A DNA stretch of 39,487 nt from a virus, in the IMG/VR virus record IMGVR_UViG_3300020159_003235, positions 1-39,487 of that record. One strand, given 5' to 3'. The position numbers were made by a program, and so were the translations under genes. Each line of letters starts with the position of its first letter. Position 1 is the stretch's first letter. Below, in pieces: positions 1 through 6,264 of the stretch. Below the pieces are notes generated by a model. It saw only the letters and a program-made list of their open reading frames with translations, made no database searches and was not told the origin of the DNA.

Positions 1-498
1 GGATATTCCAATTTCAATAAAACGCAATTGAAAAAATTGGTTACCTTTTGTGATTCTGTGATAACAGATTGTATTAAATTGAATGATGAATCAAAAGTAA
101 CCCGCAAACCTAAGAAGCGTAAGAAGAAAACTCCAGATCAGCTGGTCAATAAATTGATCTTCTGTGCGGAAAGTGTGCCCCATAAAATAAAGTCTATCAA
201 TCCTGCCGAGATCATTGGTGCTTCACAATTATGGATCTTCAATACGAAGAATCGTAAACTCGGTGTTTATAATACACTTGATGCTGAAGGCCTCTCGGTT
301 AAAGGCACAACGATTATAAATTTTGATGAGGTGAAGTCTGTCATGAAGACACTACGTAAACCTGAAACAATCTTACCTGAAATTATTAAGGGTGGAAAAG
401 TTTACATGAGAAACGCAATGTCCACGATCAATTCTGTCGAAATGCAAATGAATGGTAGGATCAATAAAGACATAGTAATATTAAGGGTGATAAAATGA
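1..498 (+). CDS. Phage protein of unknown function, 5' end outside window
   Basis: The reading frame is open from base 1, so the true start lies upstream and only the C-terminal part (about 165 residues) is visible. It has a lysine/arginine-rich stretch (KPKKRKKK) followed by a compact domain with the segment SQLWIFNTKNRKLGVYN. I recall similar segments in hypothetical proteins of T4-like cyanophages, but no function is known to me. The basic stretch would suit nucleic acid binding; that is inference only. The stop overlaps the start of the next small gene (ATGA), so the two are probably translated together. Confidence 0.7.
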   Translation, partial: GYSNFNKTQLKKLVTFCDSVITDCIKLNDESKVTRKPKKRKKKTPDQLVNKLIFCAESVPHKIKSINPAEIIGASQLWIFNTKNRKLGVYNTLDAEGLSVKGTTIINFDEVKSVMKTLRKPETILPEIIKGGKVYMRNAMSTINSVEMQMNGRINKDIVILRVIK

Positions 499-650
499 TT
501 AACGAAAAAGAACTCGATCAGGTAATATTAAACAAGGCAAAAGAACTTGGATTTACCCAAAGTGATTTGGGTGATAGTTACCATGGATCACAAAGATTGA
601 TTATTGCCTTAGTTAAACACTTTATTGTATTGACAGGTGATCAAAAGTAA
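495..650 (+). CDS. Small phage protein, 51 residues, unknown function
   Basis: An ATG at 495 overlaps the preceding stop codon (ATGA). The frame runs to a TAA at 648-650 and encodes a 51-residue, mostly helical protein starting MINEKELDQV. It contains the stretch KAKELGFTQSDLGDSYHGS. This resembles the first helices of a helix-turn-helix, but the protein is too short to call one. It is supported by start-stop coupling with its neighbour and by the lack of any other use of this stretch. Its last codons overlap the -35 box of the next promoter. Confidence 0.55.
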   Translation: MINEKELDQVILNKAKELGFTQSDLGDSYHGSQRLIIALVKHFIVLTGDQK

Positions 651-658
651 AGTATAAT
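630..658 (+). promoter_or_regulatory. Consensus sigma70 promoter for the RNase H gene
   Basis: TTGACA at 630-635 and TATAAT at 653-658 are separated by exactly 17 bases, a perfect match to the bacterial housekeeping promoter. The expected start of transcription is near 665, about 25 bases before the RNase H start at 691. The -35 box lies inside the end of the previous small gene. A host-type promoter suggests expression early, before phage factors take over. Confidence 0.85.
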
Positions 659-679
659 GTAAGTTAATATACAAAATTT

Positions 680-683
680 GGAG
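680..683 (+). promoter_or_regulatory. Ribosome binding site that sets the ATT start of rnh
   Basis: GGAG lies 7 bases before ATT at 691. No ATG, GTG or TTG exists in frame between the upstream stop (655-657) and TTG 730, and starting at 730 would delete the conserved FDFNQ segment. The site therefore points to ATT as the real start codon. Confidence 0.7.
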
Positions 684-690
684 AATTAAA

Positions 691-1533
691 ATTATTATTT
701 TCGACTTTAATCAAATTGCGATTTCGAATTTGATGGAACAAATTGGTTCATCGAAATCACCGGTTGAAGTTAACCTGGTTCGACACATGATTCTGAACTC
801 GATACGAGCTAATATTCGTAAATTCAAATCATTTGGTGAAGTCATTATCGCCTGCGACAATAAAAAGTACTGGCGCCGTGAGGTCTTTCCCTTCTATAAA
901 GCTAATCGTAAAAAATCAAGAGAAGATTCTGGCCACGATTGGCAATCAATCTTTGAATGCCTACACAAAGTTAAAGAAGAACTTAAACAACATTCTCCTT
1001 ATCGTGTCATTGATGTTGATGGTGCGGAAGCTGATGATATCATCGGTGTATTGGCCAAGAAATATTCGGCCGGTGATAAGGTGTTGATTTTGTCTTCTGA
1101 CAAAGATTTTGTGCAATTACAAGTATATCCTAATGTTTCGCAATATTCACCTATTATGAAGAAACACATCAAGTCGGATAATCCAAGTGCTCAACTTAAA
1201 GAGTTGATTATTTTTGGTGATAAGAGTGATGGTATTCCTAATATTCTATCGGCAGATAACTGCCTCGTTGAGTCGATTCGTCAGAAGTCTATCACTAAAT
1301 TAAAACTTCAGGAAATGATGAACACTTCAATTGCAACCGACGGTAATGAATTGATGAAAAGAAATTGGGCACGAAATCAACAATTGATTGATCTTTCATT
1401 TATTCCTGAAAGCATTGTTAATTCCATCCTAAGTACATATGAAGAACTAAAGCCTTCAACGAGGCAACAATTCATGAACTATATGATTGCCAATCGTTTA
1501 ACTAATTTGATCGAAGTCATTGATGAATTTTGA
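691..1533 (+). CDS. rnh: RNase H / 5'-3' exonuclease (T4 Rnh family), ATT start
   Basis: This is a flap-endonuclease-type nuclease that, in T4, removes RNA primers from lagging-strand fragments together with gp32. The 280-residue reading begins MIIFDFNQIAISNLM. FDFNQ gives the first metal-binding aspartate (D5). Further acidic clusters are DGAEADDIIG, SSDKDFVQL and GDKSDGIPN, the expected metal sites of the FEN/PIN-like fold. YWRREVFPFYKANRKKSRE is a conserved basic helix of the family. T4 RNase H is 305 residues, so the length fits. The start is unusual: only ATT at 691 keeps the catalytic N-terminus and is correctly spaced from GGAG (680-683). A start at the TTG of 730 would lose D5. A consensus promoter lies just upstream. 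In T4 this gene is next to dsbA; here about 9 kb separates them. Confidence 0.92.
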   Translation: MIIFDFNQIAISNLMEQIGSSKSPVEVNLVRHMILNSIRANIRKFKSFGEVIIACDNKKYWRREVFPFYKANRKKSREDSGHDWQSIFECLHKVKEELKQHSPYRVIDVDGAEADDIIGVLAKKYSAGDKVLILSSDKDFVQLQVYPNVSQYSPIMKKHIKSDNPSAQLKELIIFGDKSDGIPNILSADNCLVESIRQKSITKLKLQEMMNTSIATDGNELMKRNWARNQQLIDLSFIPESIVNSILSTYEELKPSTRQQFMNYMIANRLTNLIEVIDEF

Positions 1534-1562
1534 TAACGAGATATTTAAAAAATGGAACTTAA

Positions 1563-1988
1563 ATGAGTTTTAAACTATATTCTGAAATTTTAGAAGAATT
1601 TCACCAGATGCAAACGAAGAAAGAAAGAATTGAAGTTTTGCGGAAATATGAATCGGAAAGGTTTCGAACTTTTCTTGAGTACTGTTTCGATCCAGAGATC
1701 ATATTCGATGTCACTATTACTGATTACAAACCTTCATTCAATCCAGCTGGCCTAAATGAACTTTATATCGATGGTCAAATTTTAAAGTTTTACAGATTCA
1801 TTAAAGATCATCCAAACAGAACAGCTGGTTTTGGTGGAAAGAAACAACAAAATATACTAACAGCGATGTTGGAGAGTTTTCATAAAGATGAGTCGGAACT
1901 AGTTGTCAGAATGATTAATAAGAATTTATCAATACCATTTTTGACGCCGACTCTATTACGTGAAGCATATCCTAATATTAAACTCTAA
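1563..1988 (+). CDS. Conserved T4-like phage protein (DUF6433-like)
   Basis: A 141-residue protein with the N-terminus MSFKLYSEILEEF and the segment KKERIEVLRKYESERFRTFL, a pattern I recognise from a family found in T4-like cyanophages and related phages and named DUF6433. Function is unknown. It is mostly helical, with the conserved-looking end FLTPTLLREAYPNIKL. The start ATG follows the stop of rnh by 29 bases, with an A-rich leader and no strong Shine-Dalgarno sequence. It is probably transcribed from the rnh promoter. The family name is from memory and has not been checked by search. Confidence 0.75.
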   Translation: MSFKLYSEILEEFHQMQTKKERIEVLRKYESERFRTFLEYCFDPEIIFDVTITDYKPSFNPAGLNELYIDGQILKFYRFIKDHPNRTAGFGGKKQQNILTAMLESFHKDESELVVRMINKNLSIPFLTPTLLREAYPNIKL

Positions 1989-1998
1989 GGATTATATA

Positions 1999-2748
1999 AT
2001 GAAAGTTGCAATTGTGACTCCGACAATAGGAGGCGAATACCTTAATGCTTGTCTGGAATCAGTACGATTACAAACATATGAGGATATCACTCACTATCTT
2101 TTTGTTGACGGAAAAGATCATCATATCGATGTACAACTGGAATCGATTAAATTTCCCAAAGTAAAATCTATCATATTAGAAGAGAATGTTGGTAAAGGCT
2201 GGTATGGGCATAGATCATATGCAGCCTGTTCCTTTTTAGTTAATGCAGATATTATTTGTTATCTTGATGAGGACAATTGGTATGACCCTGATCATGTGGA
2301 GAAACTAGTCAAAGTTATTAAACAAGGTAATGATTGGGCATATTCACTGAGAAAAATTACCGACAAACAAGGCAAATTTATCTGCAACGATGATTGTGAA
2401 TCATTGGGAAAGTGGCCTGTATATTTTGACGAAAAAGTATTTCATATTGATACTTCTAGTTTTGCTGTCAAAAGAGATGTTGCTGTTAAAGTTGGACATT
2501 CTTGGTACGGACAATGGGGTGCAGATAGACAATTCTTTCATACATTAAGTAAACATTTCAATAAGTTTGGATGTACCAATGAATACAGCTGTAATTATCG
2601 GTTAGATGGAAATGAAAATTCGGTAAAAGAAAAGTTTTTTGTTGAAGGTAATAAAGTCAACACGCAGAAGTATGGTGATAAATTTCCTTGGAATGAAAAA
2701 CAAAATATTATAAGTTACTTAGGACCAAACATAGTTTTAGTGGAATAA
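1999..2748 (+). CDS. Family 2 (GT-A) glycosyltransferase
   Basis: A predicted enzyme that moves a sugar from a nucleotide sugar to an acceptor. The 249-residue protein opens with KVAIVTPTIGGEYLNACLES, the usual first strand of GT-A glycosyltransferases. It has LDEDNWY at residues 89-95, whose DED is the likely metal-binding DxD motif, and WGADRQFF further on, a likely acidic acceptor-site motif. The ATG at 1999, preceded by TAAGGA (1986-1991), is preferred over longer in-frame versions because it matches the family N-terminus. It is followed after one base by a GalE-like epimerase, so the pair may make and use UDP-galactose or a related sugar to modify phage DNA, virion proteins or the host surface. 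The acceptor cannot be inferred. Confidence 0.85.
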   Translation: MKVAIVTPTIGGEYLNACLESVRLQTYEDITHYLFVDGKDHHIDVQLESIKFPKVKSIILEENVGKGWYGHRSYAACSFLVNADIICYLDEDNWYDPDHVEKLVKVIKQGNDWAYSLRKITDKQGKFICNDDCESLGKWPVYFDEKVFHIDTSSFAVKRDVAVKVGHSWYGQWGADRQFFHTLSKHFNKFGCTNEYSCNYRLDGNENSVKEKFFVEGNKVNTQKYGDKFPWNEKQNIISYLGPNIVLVE

Positions 2749-2749
2749 T

Positions 2750-3694
2750 ATGATTCGAAGTGTGTTGATAACAGGAGGTTCTGGTTATTTGGGGAGTCAT
2801 ATATCCAAACTACTATATCGAAATCAATGGAATATTACTGTTCTTGATTTAGAACAACCTAAACATAACTATTACAATCGATATTATTGCAGTGATATTC
2901 GAGACAGAAATTCTGTTCAAAAAATATTTGATAAAAACAAATTTGATTACGTAATACACCTTGCTTCACGTATCGAGGTTGGAGAGTCGATGAAATATCC
3001 AACCGAATTCTGGGAAGTGAATGTTGGTGGTACAGTAAATCTGTTGAATGTAATGAAGAATTCCGGTAAAAGTAAACTATTATTCTCTTCTACAGCTGGT
3101 CTTTATTGGCCATCAAAAATTCCTTCAAAGGAAGAAGATTGTCATGTAGAAAATTCTGTATACTCAAATACCAAAGTCGCTTGTGAATCGGCCATAAGAG
3201 ATTCGGGAATACATCATATCATATTCAGATATTTCAACCTCGCCGGCGCTGATCCAGAAGGTGATATCGGAGAAAGTCACGAACCAGAAACACATCTTAT
3301 TCCTAACATATTTCAGAAACTAAATAATTTCACGATATATGGAAACGATTACGATACACCTGATGGTACTTGTGTAAGGGACTATGTACATGTTTGTGAT
3401 GTCGCAGATGCTCATTTTAGTGCAATTAAGTATCTGGATTCTGGTCTGCCGTCCGAGATTGTAAATTTGGGATCAGGAGAAGGGCACTCGATTTTACAAG
3501 TAGTACAGATGTTCGAAGATTTATATTGTATCAAAGTGAATTGTCATTTTGGTAATAGACGTAGTGGTGATCCAGATTCTTTGGTTGCGGATATATCACG
3601 AGCTCGAAAGTTGTTGAATTACTCACCCAAACATAATTTGAAATCTATCATAGAAACTGCATATGAATGGCACAAAAAAATTGATCGTACCTGA
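2750..3694 (+). CDS. galE: UDP-glucose 4-epimerase-like (extended SDR) protein
   Basis: An NAD-dependent nucleotide sugar epimerase of the GalE type, which interconverts UDP-glucose and UDP-galactose or a similar pair. The 314-residue protein has the Rossmann NAD-binding motif GGSGYLGSH (9-17), FSSTAGLYW (112-120) with the catalytic Ser/Thr position, YSNTK (138-142) giving the catalytic Tyr138 and Lys142, RYFNLAGADPEGDIGE (160-175) and CVRDYVHVCDVADAH (208-222), all typical of GalE. E. coli GalE is 338 residues, so this is a full-length enzyme. It sits directly after a glycosyltransferase, which suggests supply of its sugar donor. The last 32 bases overlap the next gene. The exact substrate is not determined by these motifs. 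Confidence 0.88.
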   Translation: MIRSVLITGGSGYLGSHISKLLYRNQWNITVLDLEQPKHNYYNRYYCSDIRDRNSVQKIFDKNKFDYVIHLASRIEVGESMKYPTEFWEVNVGGTVNLLNVMKNSGKSKLLFSSTAGLYWPSKIPSKEEDCHVENSVYSNTKVACESAIRDSGIHHIIFRYFNLAGADPEGDIGESHEPETHLIPNIFQKLNNFTIYGNDYDTPDGTCVRDYVHVCDVADAHFSAIKYLDSGLPSEIVNLGSGEGHSILQVVQMFEDLYCIKVNCHFGNRRSGDPDSLVADISRARKLLNYSPKHNLKSIIETAYEWHKKIDRT

Positions 3695-4256
3695 AAGAGA
3701 CAAAGAAGAAGATACTCCAGTGGAAAAAATTGAAGAGACTTTTCATAGCAATAAAATACATTTTTTATCCGGTACAATAGAACCGGAAAATGTAAAGAAA
3801 GCAATACAATGGATCTTATACGAGAATATAGTAAAAAATCACACAGTGAAATGCCTGACTTTATATATAAATTCAGAAGGTGGAGATTTATATGAGGCGT
3901 TCGGTTTGATTGATATAATGAAAGCCAGTGAATACCCTATAAGAACTATAGGATTAGGTTCTGTTATGTCAGCGGCATTTTTAATTTTTTGTGCTGGAGA
4001 AAAAGGACAAAGAATTATCGGAAAAAATACAGGTATTATGATTCACCAATACCATGATGAATTTCAAGGTAAACACCATGATATCAAATCTCGCATAAAA
4101 GAATCTGATAACTGTAATAACAGAATGCTGGATATTATTCAAAAAGCTTCAACTGTTGATATGAAAACTGTGAAATCACAACTTCTCCATTCGAGTGATG
4201 TTTGGCTTAAAGCGGAAGATATGATATCTCTCGGTCTAGCAGATCAAATTCTATAA
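3663..4256 (+). CDS. clpP: ClpP-like serine protease
   Basis: A 197-residue homologue of the ClpP peptidase. INSEGGDLYEAF (70-81) matches the ClpP substrate-binding loop INSPGG. The catalytic triad can be read as Ser103 (GSVMSAAFLIF), His128 (IMIHQY) and Asp179 (HSSDVWLKAEDM), all in the usual order and spacing. The C-terminal end SLGLADQIL is also typical. In bacteria ClpP degrades proteins delivered by ClpX or ClpA; no phage ATPase partner is visible here. It could act with the host unfoldase or be a processing protease. The start at 3663 lies inside galE, 32 bases before its stop, with no clear Shine-Dalgarno sequence. A TTG at 3681 is a possible alternative start. T4-like phages normally use the unrelated gp21 protease for the head. 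Confidence 0.9.
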   Translation: MNGTKKLIVPERDKEEDTPVEKIEETFHSNKIHFLSGTIEPENVKKAIQWILYENIVKNHTVKCLTLYINSEGGDLYEAFGLIDIMKASEYPIRTIGLGSVMSAAFLIFCAGEKGQRIIGKNTGIMIHQYHDEFQGKHHDIKSRIKESDNCNNRMLDIIQKASTVDMKTVKSQLLHSSDVWLKAEDMISLGLADQIL

Positions 4257-4268
4257 TCAGGTACTATT

Positions 4269-4442
4269 ATGTCTAGTGGAAGTAAACATTTAATTAAACC
4301 CCAAAAGTCTAAATTCAAAAAAGATCAAGACAAAGAAACATTTAAACAATTTCGAAAAAAACACCGAGACAAAACAACTTATAGACTCATTAGAAAAGAG
4401 GAGGAAGAAAATGTCAGTGAAAGATATTCAGAAGAGGATTGA
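4269..4442 (+). CDS. Small, highly charged protein, 57 residues
   Basis: An ATG at 4269, 12 bases after the ClpP stop, opens a 57-residue frame that starts MSSGSKHLIKP and is very rich in lysine, arginine and glutamate (KFKKDQDKETFKQFRKKHRD). No family is recognised. The 3' end overlaps the next small gene by 32 bases in another frame. The compact packing and the strong ribosome site of the next gene within it support a real polycistronic arrangement, but the coding status is not certain. Confidence 0.5.
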   Translation: MSSGSKHLIKPQKSKFKKDQDKETFKQFRKKHRDKTTYRLIRKEEEENVSERYSEED

Positions 4443-4578
4443 AGTCCTCGAAAGAGAAATTTTGGAGATGAAAATTTCCGAGAGAGACTTTCTTCAGAAG
4501 GAATTGAACCGCCTTAAGGTTCTAGAATTTGAAGAAGGTATTGTGGAACAAACTGAAAGACAACTGCTGCAAGGGTAG
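4411..4578 (+). CDS. Small coiled-coil protein, 55 residues
   Basis: The ATG at 4411 is preceded by a strong purine-rich ribosome site (GAGGAGG, about 4399-4405). The product begins MSVKDIQKRIEVLERE and shows heptad spacing of I, L, M and V over nearly all of its length, so it is likely one long coiled-coil helix. Function is unknown. Similar short coiled-coil proteins are common in T4-like phages. It ends just before a strong promoter that starts a new transcription unit. Confidence 0.6.
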   Translation: MSVKDIQKRIEVLEREILEMKISERDFLQKELNRLKVLEFEEGIVEQTERQLLQG

Positions 4579-4584
4579 TTTAGT

Positions 4585-4600
4585 GTTGTAAAAATACAAC
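4585..4600 (+). promoter_or_regulatory. Palindromic box GTTGTA-AAAA-TACAAC, copy 1
   Basis: A perfect 6-base inverted repeat around AAAA. It ends exactly 10 bases before the -35 box at 4611. The identical 16-base sequence occurs twice upstream of the promoter at 5404, with the same 10-base distance to its -35 box. This shared geometry suggests a binding site for a transcription factor or an AT-rich UP-like element, not chance. It is too weak and lacks the T-run needed for a terminator. Confidence 0.65.
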
Positions 4601-4610
4601 AATTTAGTGC

Positions 4611-4639
4611 TTGACAATACAACCATTCCGTGATAGAAT
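4611..4639 (+). promoter_or_regulatory. Strong sigma70 promoter for the SWIM protein gene
   Basis: TTGACA at 4611-4616 and TAGAAT at 4634-4639 are spaced by 17 bases. The expected transcription start, about 4646, is only a few bases before the ATG at 4649, so the message would be almost leaderless and has no room for a Shine-Dalgarno sequence. A 13-base inverted repeat covers the spacer, -10 box and start region. Confidence 0.8.
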
Positions 4640-4648
4640 GGTTGTATT
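4616..4648 (+). repeat. 13-base perfect inverted repeat overlapping promoter (likely operator)
   Basis: AATACAACCATTC (4616-4628) and GAATGGTTGTATT (4636-4648) are exact inverted complements around the 7-base centre CGTGATA. The repeat spans from the last base of the -35 box through the -10 box to the start codon. The outer parts contain TACAAC and GTTGTA, the same half-sites as in the upstream box, but in the opposite order. A protein bound here would block RNA polymerase. As RNA, only part of the right arm would be transcribed, so a DNA operator is more likely than an RNA hairpin. Confidence 0.65.
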
Positions 4649-5005
4649 ATGAATGAAACACTACAAGAAATTTCAGATTGGTCTTGTGATTACAAGATTC
4701 CCAACCACACCTATTTCCTAAATCGTGCCGGCAAATTAGTCGCATACATTAAAGAAGGTGCGGCCGATATTATTCATTTAAAAACACCAATTTCTTTCGA
4801 TAAGCGATATCGTAAATTTATCAAAATTAAAGATAAATCTATTGATATTCCTAAAGAAAAAAATGTACGTTCCTTTAATGTCAAATCGAAGGATAATGAG
4901 TATACTGTATCTCTTGAGAATAATACAAAATTCACCTGTACCTGTACTGGTTTCACTTACAGAGGAAAATGTAAACATATTGAGGCTGTAAAGAATAAAT
5001 TATGA
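4649..5005 (+). CDS. SWIM zinc-finger protein
   Basis: A 118-residue protein ending in a SWIM-type zinc-binding motif: C97-x-C99-x8-C108-x-H110 within FTCTCTGFTYRGKCKH. SWIM domains bind DNA or proteins. The upstream part has basic segments (FDKRYRKFIKIKDKS) and a beta-rich stretch just before the zinc motif (NEYTVSLENNTKFTC), as is usual for the domain. It starts right at the expected transcription start of a strong promoter, which suggests a near-leaderless message under operator control. It overlaps the next gene by 4 bases. Its partner and target are unknown. Confidence 0.8.
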   Translation: MNETLQEISDWSCDYKIPNHTYFLNRAGKLVAYIKEGAADIIHLKTPISFDKRYRKFIKIKDKSIDIPKEKNVRSFNVKSKDNEYTVSLENNTKFTCTCTGFTYRGKCKHIEAVKNKL

Positions 5006-5361
5006 TGATTTATATTAATACAAAATCGCCCAAAAAACTAACCAAAAATAAGACTAAAAAAGAGTTAGCGGAATATAATAATTGGATTAAATCGATTAAT
5101 TCTATTAAAACACCATCCGGCAGTATTATTAAGAAATCTTTAGTAACAACAAAACGCCCTAATCTTTCCTTTGTACCTCCGGGTCGTCAAACTAAGTGTT
5201 TTCCGTCTCTTGGAACAGGCGGTGGCACAGCGACAAAACCGGTCGATACTTTGCACTATACAGGCAGTAAAATGAAAGGGATAGGCACTCTCCACAAGTC
5301 CAATGCGGTTCCGGTATTTACTGACGAAGAAGCTCGGGATCAAGCAAATATGCGTAGATAG
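5002..5361 (+). CDS. Conserved phage protein of unknown function
   Basis: A 119-residue protein whose C-terminal part (YTGSKMKGIGTLHKSNAVPVF, then RDQANMRR) I recognise from many phage hypothetical proteins, where a very similar YTGD-IGIATMHKSN-VPVF pattern occurs. The N-terminal half is lysine-rich and probably flexible. ATG codons at 5002 and 5005 are both possible starts; the first overlaps the SWIM gene stop (ATGATG). Function is unknown. It is the second gene of the unit starting at 4649 and ends directly against the tandem palindromic boxes of the next promoter. Confidence 0.75.
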   Translation: MMIYINTKSPKKLTKNKTKKELAEYNNWIKSINSIKTPSGSIIKKSLVTTKRPNLSFVPPGRQTKCFPSLGTGGGTATKPVDTLHYTGSKMKGIGTLHKSNAVPVFTDEEARDQANMRR

Positions 5362-5393
5362 TTGTAAAAATACAACAGTTGTAAAAATACAAC
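5361..5393 (+). repeat. Tandem palindromic boxes, copies 2 and 3
   Basis: Two exact copies of GTTGTAAAAATACAAC at 5361-5376 and 5378-5393, repeated with a 17-base period. The second ends 10 bases before the -35 box at 5404, the same geometry as the single copy at 4585-4600. The 17-base period is not a whole number of helical turns, so two dimers would sit on different faces. The first copy begins at the last base of the preceding stop codon. Confidence 0.7.
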
Positions 5394-5403
5394 AGTTAAA
5401 CGC

Positions 5404-5432
5404 TTGACAAAATCGCCCAAATCGACTATACT
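5404..5432 (+). promoter_or_regulatory. Strong sigma70 promoter for the GP88-like gene
   Basis: TTGACA at 5404-5409 and TATACT at 5427-5432 with a 17-base spacer. Expected start of transcription is about 5439, giving a leader of roughly 20 bases before the ATG at 5458. Two palindromic boxes lie immediately upstream. Confidence 0.82.
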
Positions 5433-5457
5433 AGAATTGTTGAATGAGAGAACAAAC

Positions 5458-6219
5458 ATGAAATTACTTTCTACTGGCAATCCCAAAATCCTGAAAGGCA
5501 TCAAGTCAGGTTACAATACATTCATTTTGCACCTTGCTCCCGCAAAATTGTCCGGATACAATACGTGTCCAAAAGCAACAGCTGGTTGTGCAGCGGCTTG
5601 TTTAAATACAGCTGGTCGTGGCGGTATGTTCAAAAAAGGCGAATCGACCAATGTTATTCAACAAGCTCGAATTCGTAAAACAATATTCTTTTTTGAAGAG
5701 CGCTCTGGTTTTATGGAGTGGTTGGTAAAAGATGTTGAATTGGGAATTAAACAATCCGCTAAAAAGGATTTAATTCCCGTTTTTCGTTTGAATGGCACTT
5801 CTGATATTTCATGGGAAAAGTATCCAGTGATCCGCAAAGGTGTCATGTATCGTAATATTTTTGCCGCTTTTCCTGAAACAATTTTCTACGATTACACCAA
5901 GATTCTTGGTCGTAAAGTAAAAGAAATTTCAAATTATTCGTTGACCTTCTCAAAAGCGGACGGTAATGATAATGATGTACAAAAGGCAATTGCCGAAGGT
6001 TTGAACGTGGCGACTGTGTTCGCTCTCAAGAAAACCGAAGCGATGCCTGAAACATATTTGAATCGTACCGTATTTAACGGCGATGATTCGGATTTGCGTT
6101 TTCTTGATCCTAAAGGTGTTGTGGTTGGATTGTACGCAAAAGGCAAGGCAAAAAAAGACACCACTGGCTTTGTTGTTAATCTGCAACACCCCGTTTTTAT
6201 GCTTGCCAAAGCGGCATAA
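5458..6219 (+). CDS. GP88-like / DUF7227-like phage protein
   Basis: A 253-residue protein of a family seen in many phages and called gene product 88-like. Function is unproven. Visible hallmarks are LAPAKLSGYNTCPKATAGC, a cysteine set C37-x6-C44-x3-C48, RLNGTSDISWEKYP and DLRFLDPKGVVVGLYAKGKA. The cysteine cluster near the N-terminus could bind a metal or an iron-sulfur cluster, which is inference. The ATG at 5458 is chosen because it lies about 20 bases after the expected transcription start; longer in-frame versions would begin inside the promoter. It is the first gene after a strong promoter with tandem boxes, so it is probably highly and early expressed. The exact Pfam name is from memory. 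Confidence 0.75.
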   Translation: MKLLSTGNPKILKGIKSGYNTFILHLAPAKLSGYNTCPKATAGCAAACLNTAGRGGMFKKGESTNVIQQARIRKTIFFFEERSGFMEWLVKDVELGIKQSAKKDLIPVFRLNGTSDISWEKYPVIRKGVMYRNIFAAFPETIFYDYTKILGRKVKEISNYSLTFSKADGNDNDVQKAIAEGLNVATVFALKKTEAMPETYLNRTVFNGDDSDLRFLDPKGVVVGLYAKGKAKKDTTGFVVNLQHPVFMLAKAA

Positions 6220-6231
6220 ATCTGTTACAAT
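6203..6231 (+). promoter_or_regulatory. Near-consensus sigma70 promoter inside the end of the GP88-like gene
   Basis: TTGCCA at 6203-6208 and TACAAT at 6226-6231 with a 17-base spacer (one mismatch in each box). Expected start is near 6238, giving a short leader with GGAG at 6253-6256 before the ATG at 6265. A looser relative of the palindromic box (GTTGTTAATCTGCAAC, 6172-6187) lies 15 bases upstream. Confidence 0.65.
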
Positions 6232-6264
6232 GTATTTTCTTTCTTATATTATGGAGTTATTGAA

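Noticed and set aside
3866-3873. TATAAATT inside the ClpP gene as a late promoter
   Set aside because: It lies in the middle of a conserved coding region (YINSEGG) with no gene start nearby. A chance match in AT-rich DNA.
4585-4600. Palindromic box as a transcription terminator
   Set aside because: The stem has only 6 weak base pairs with two G-C pairs, and there is no T-run after it. The fixed distance to a -35 box fits a protein-binding site better.
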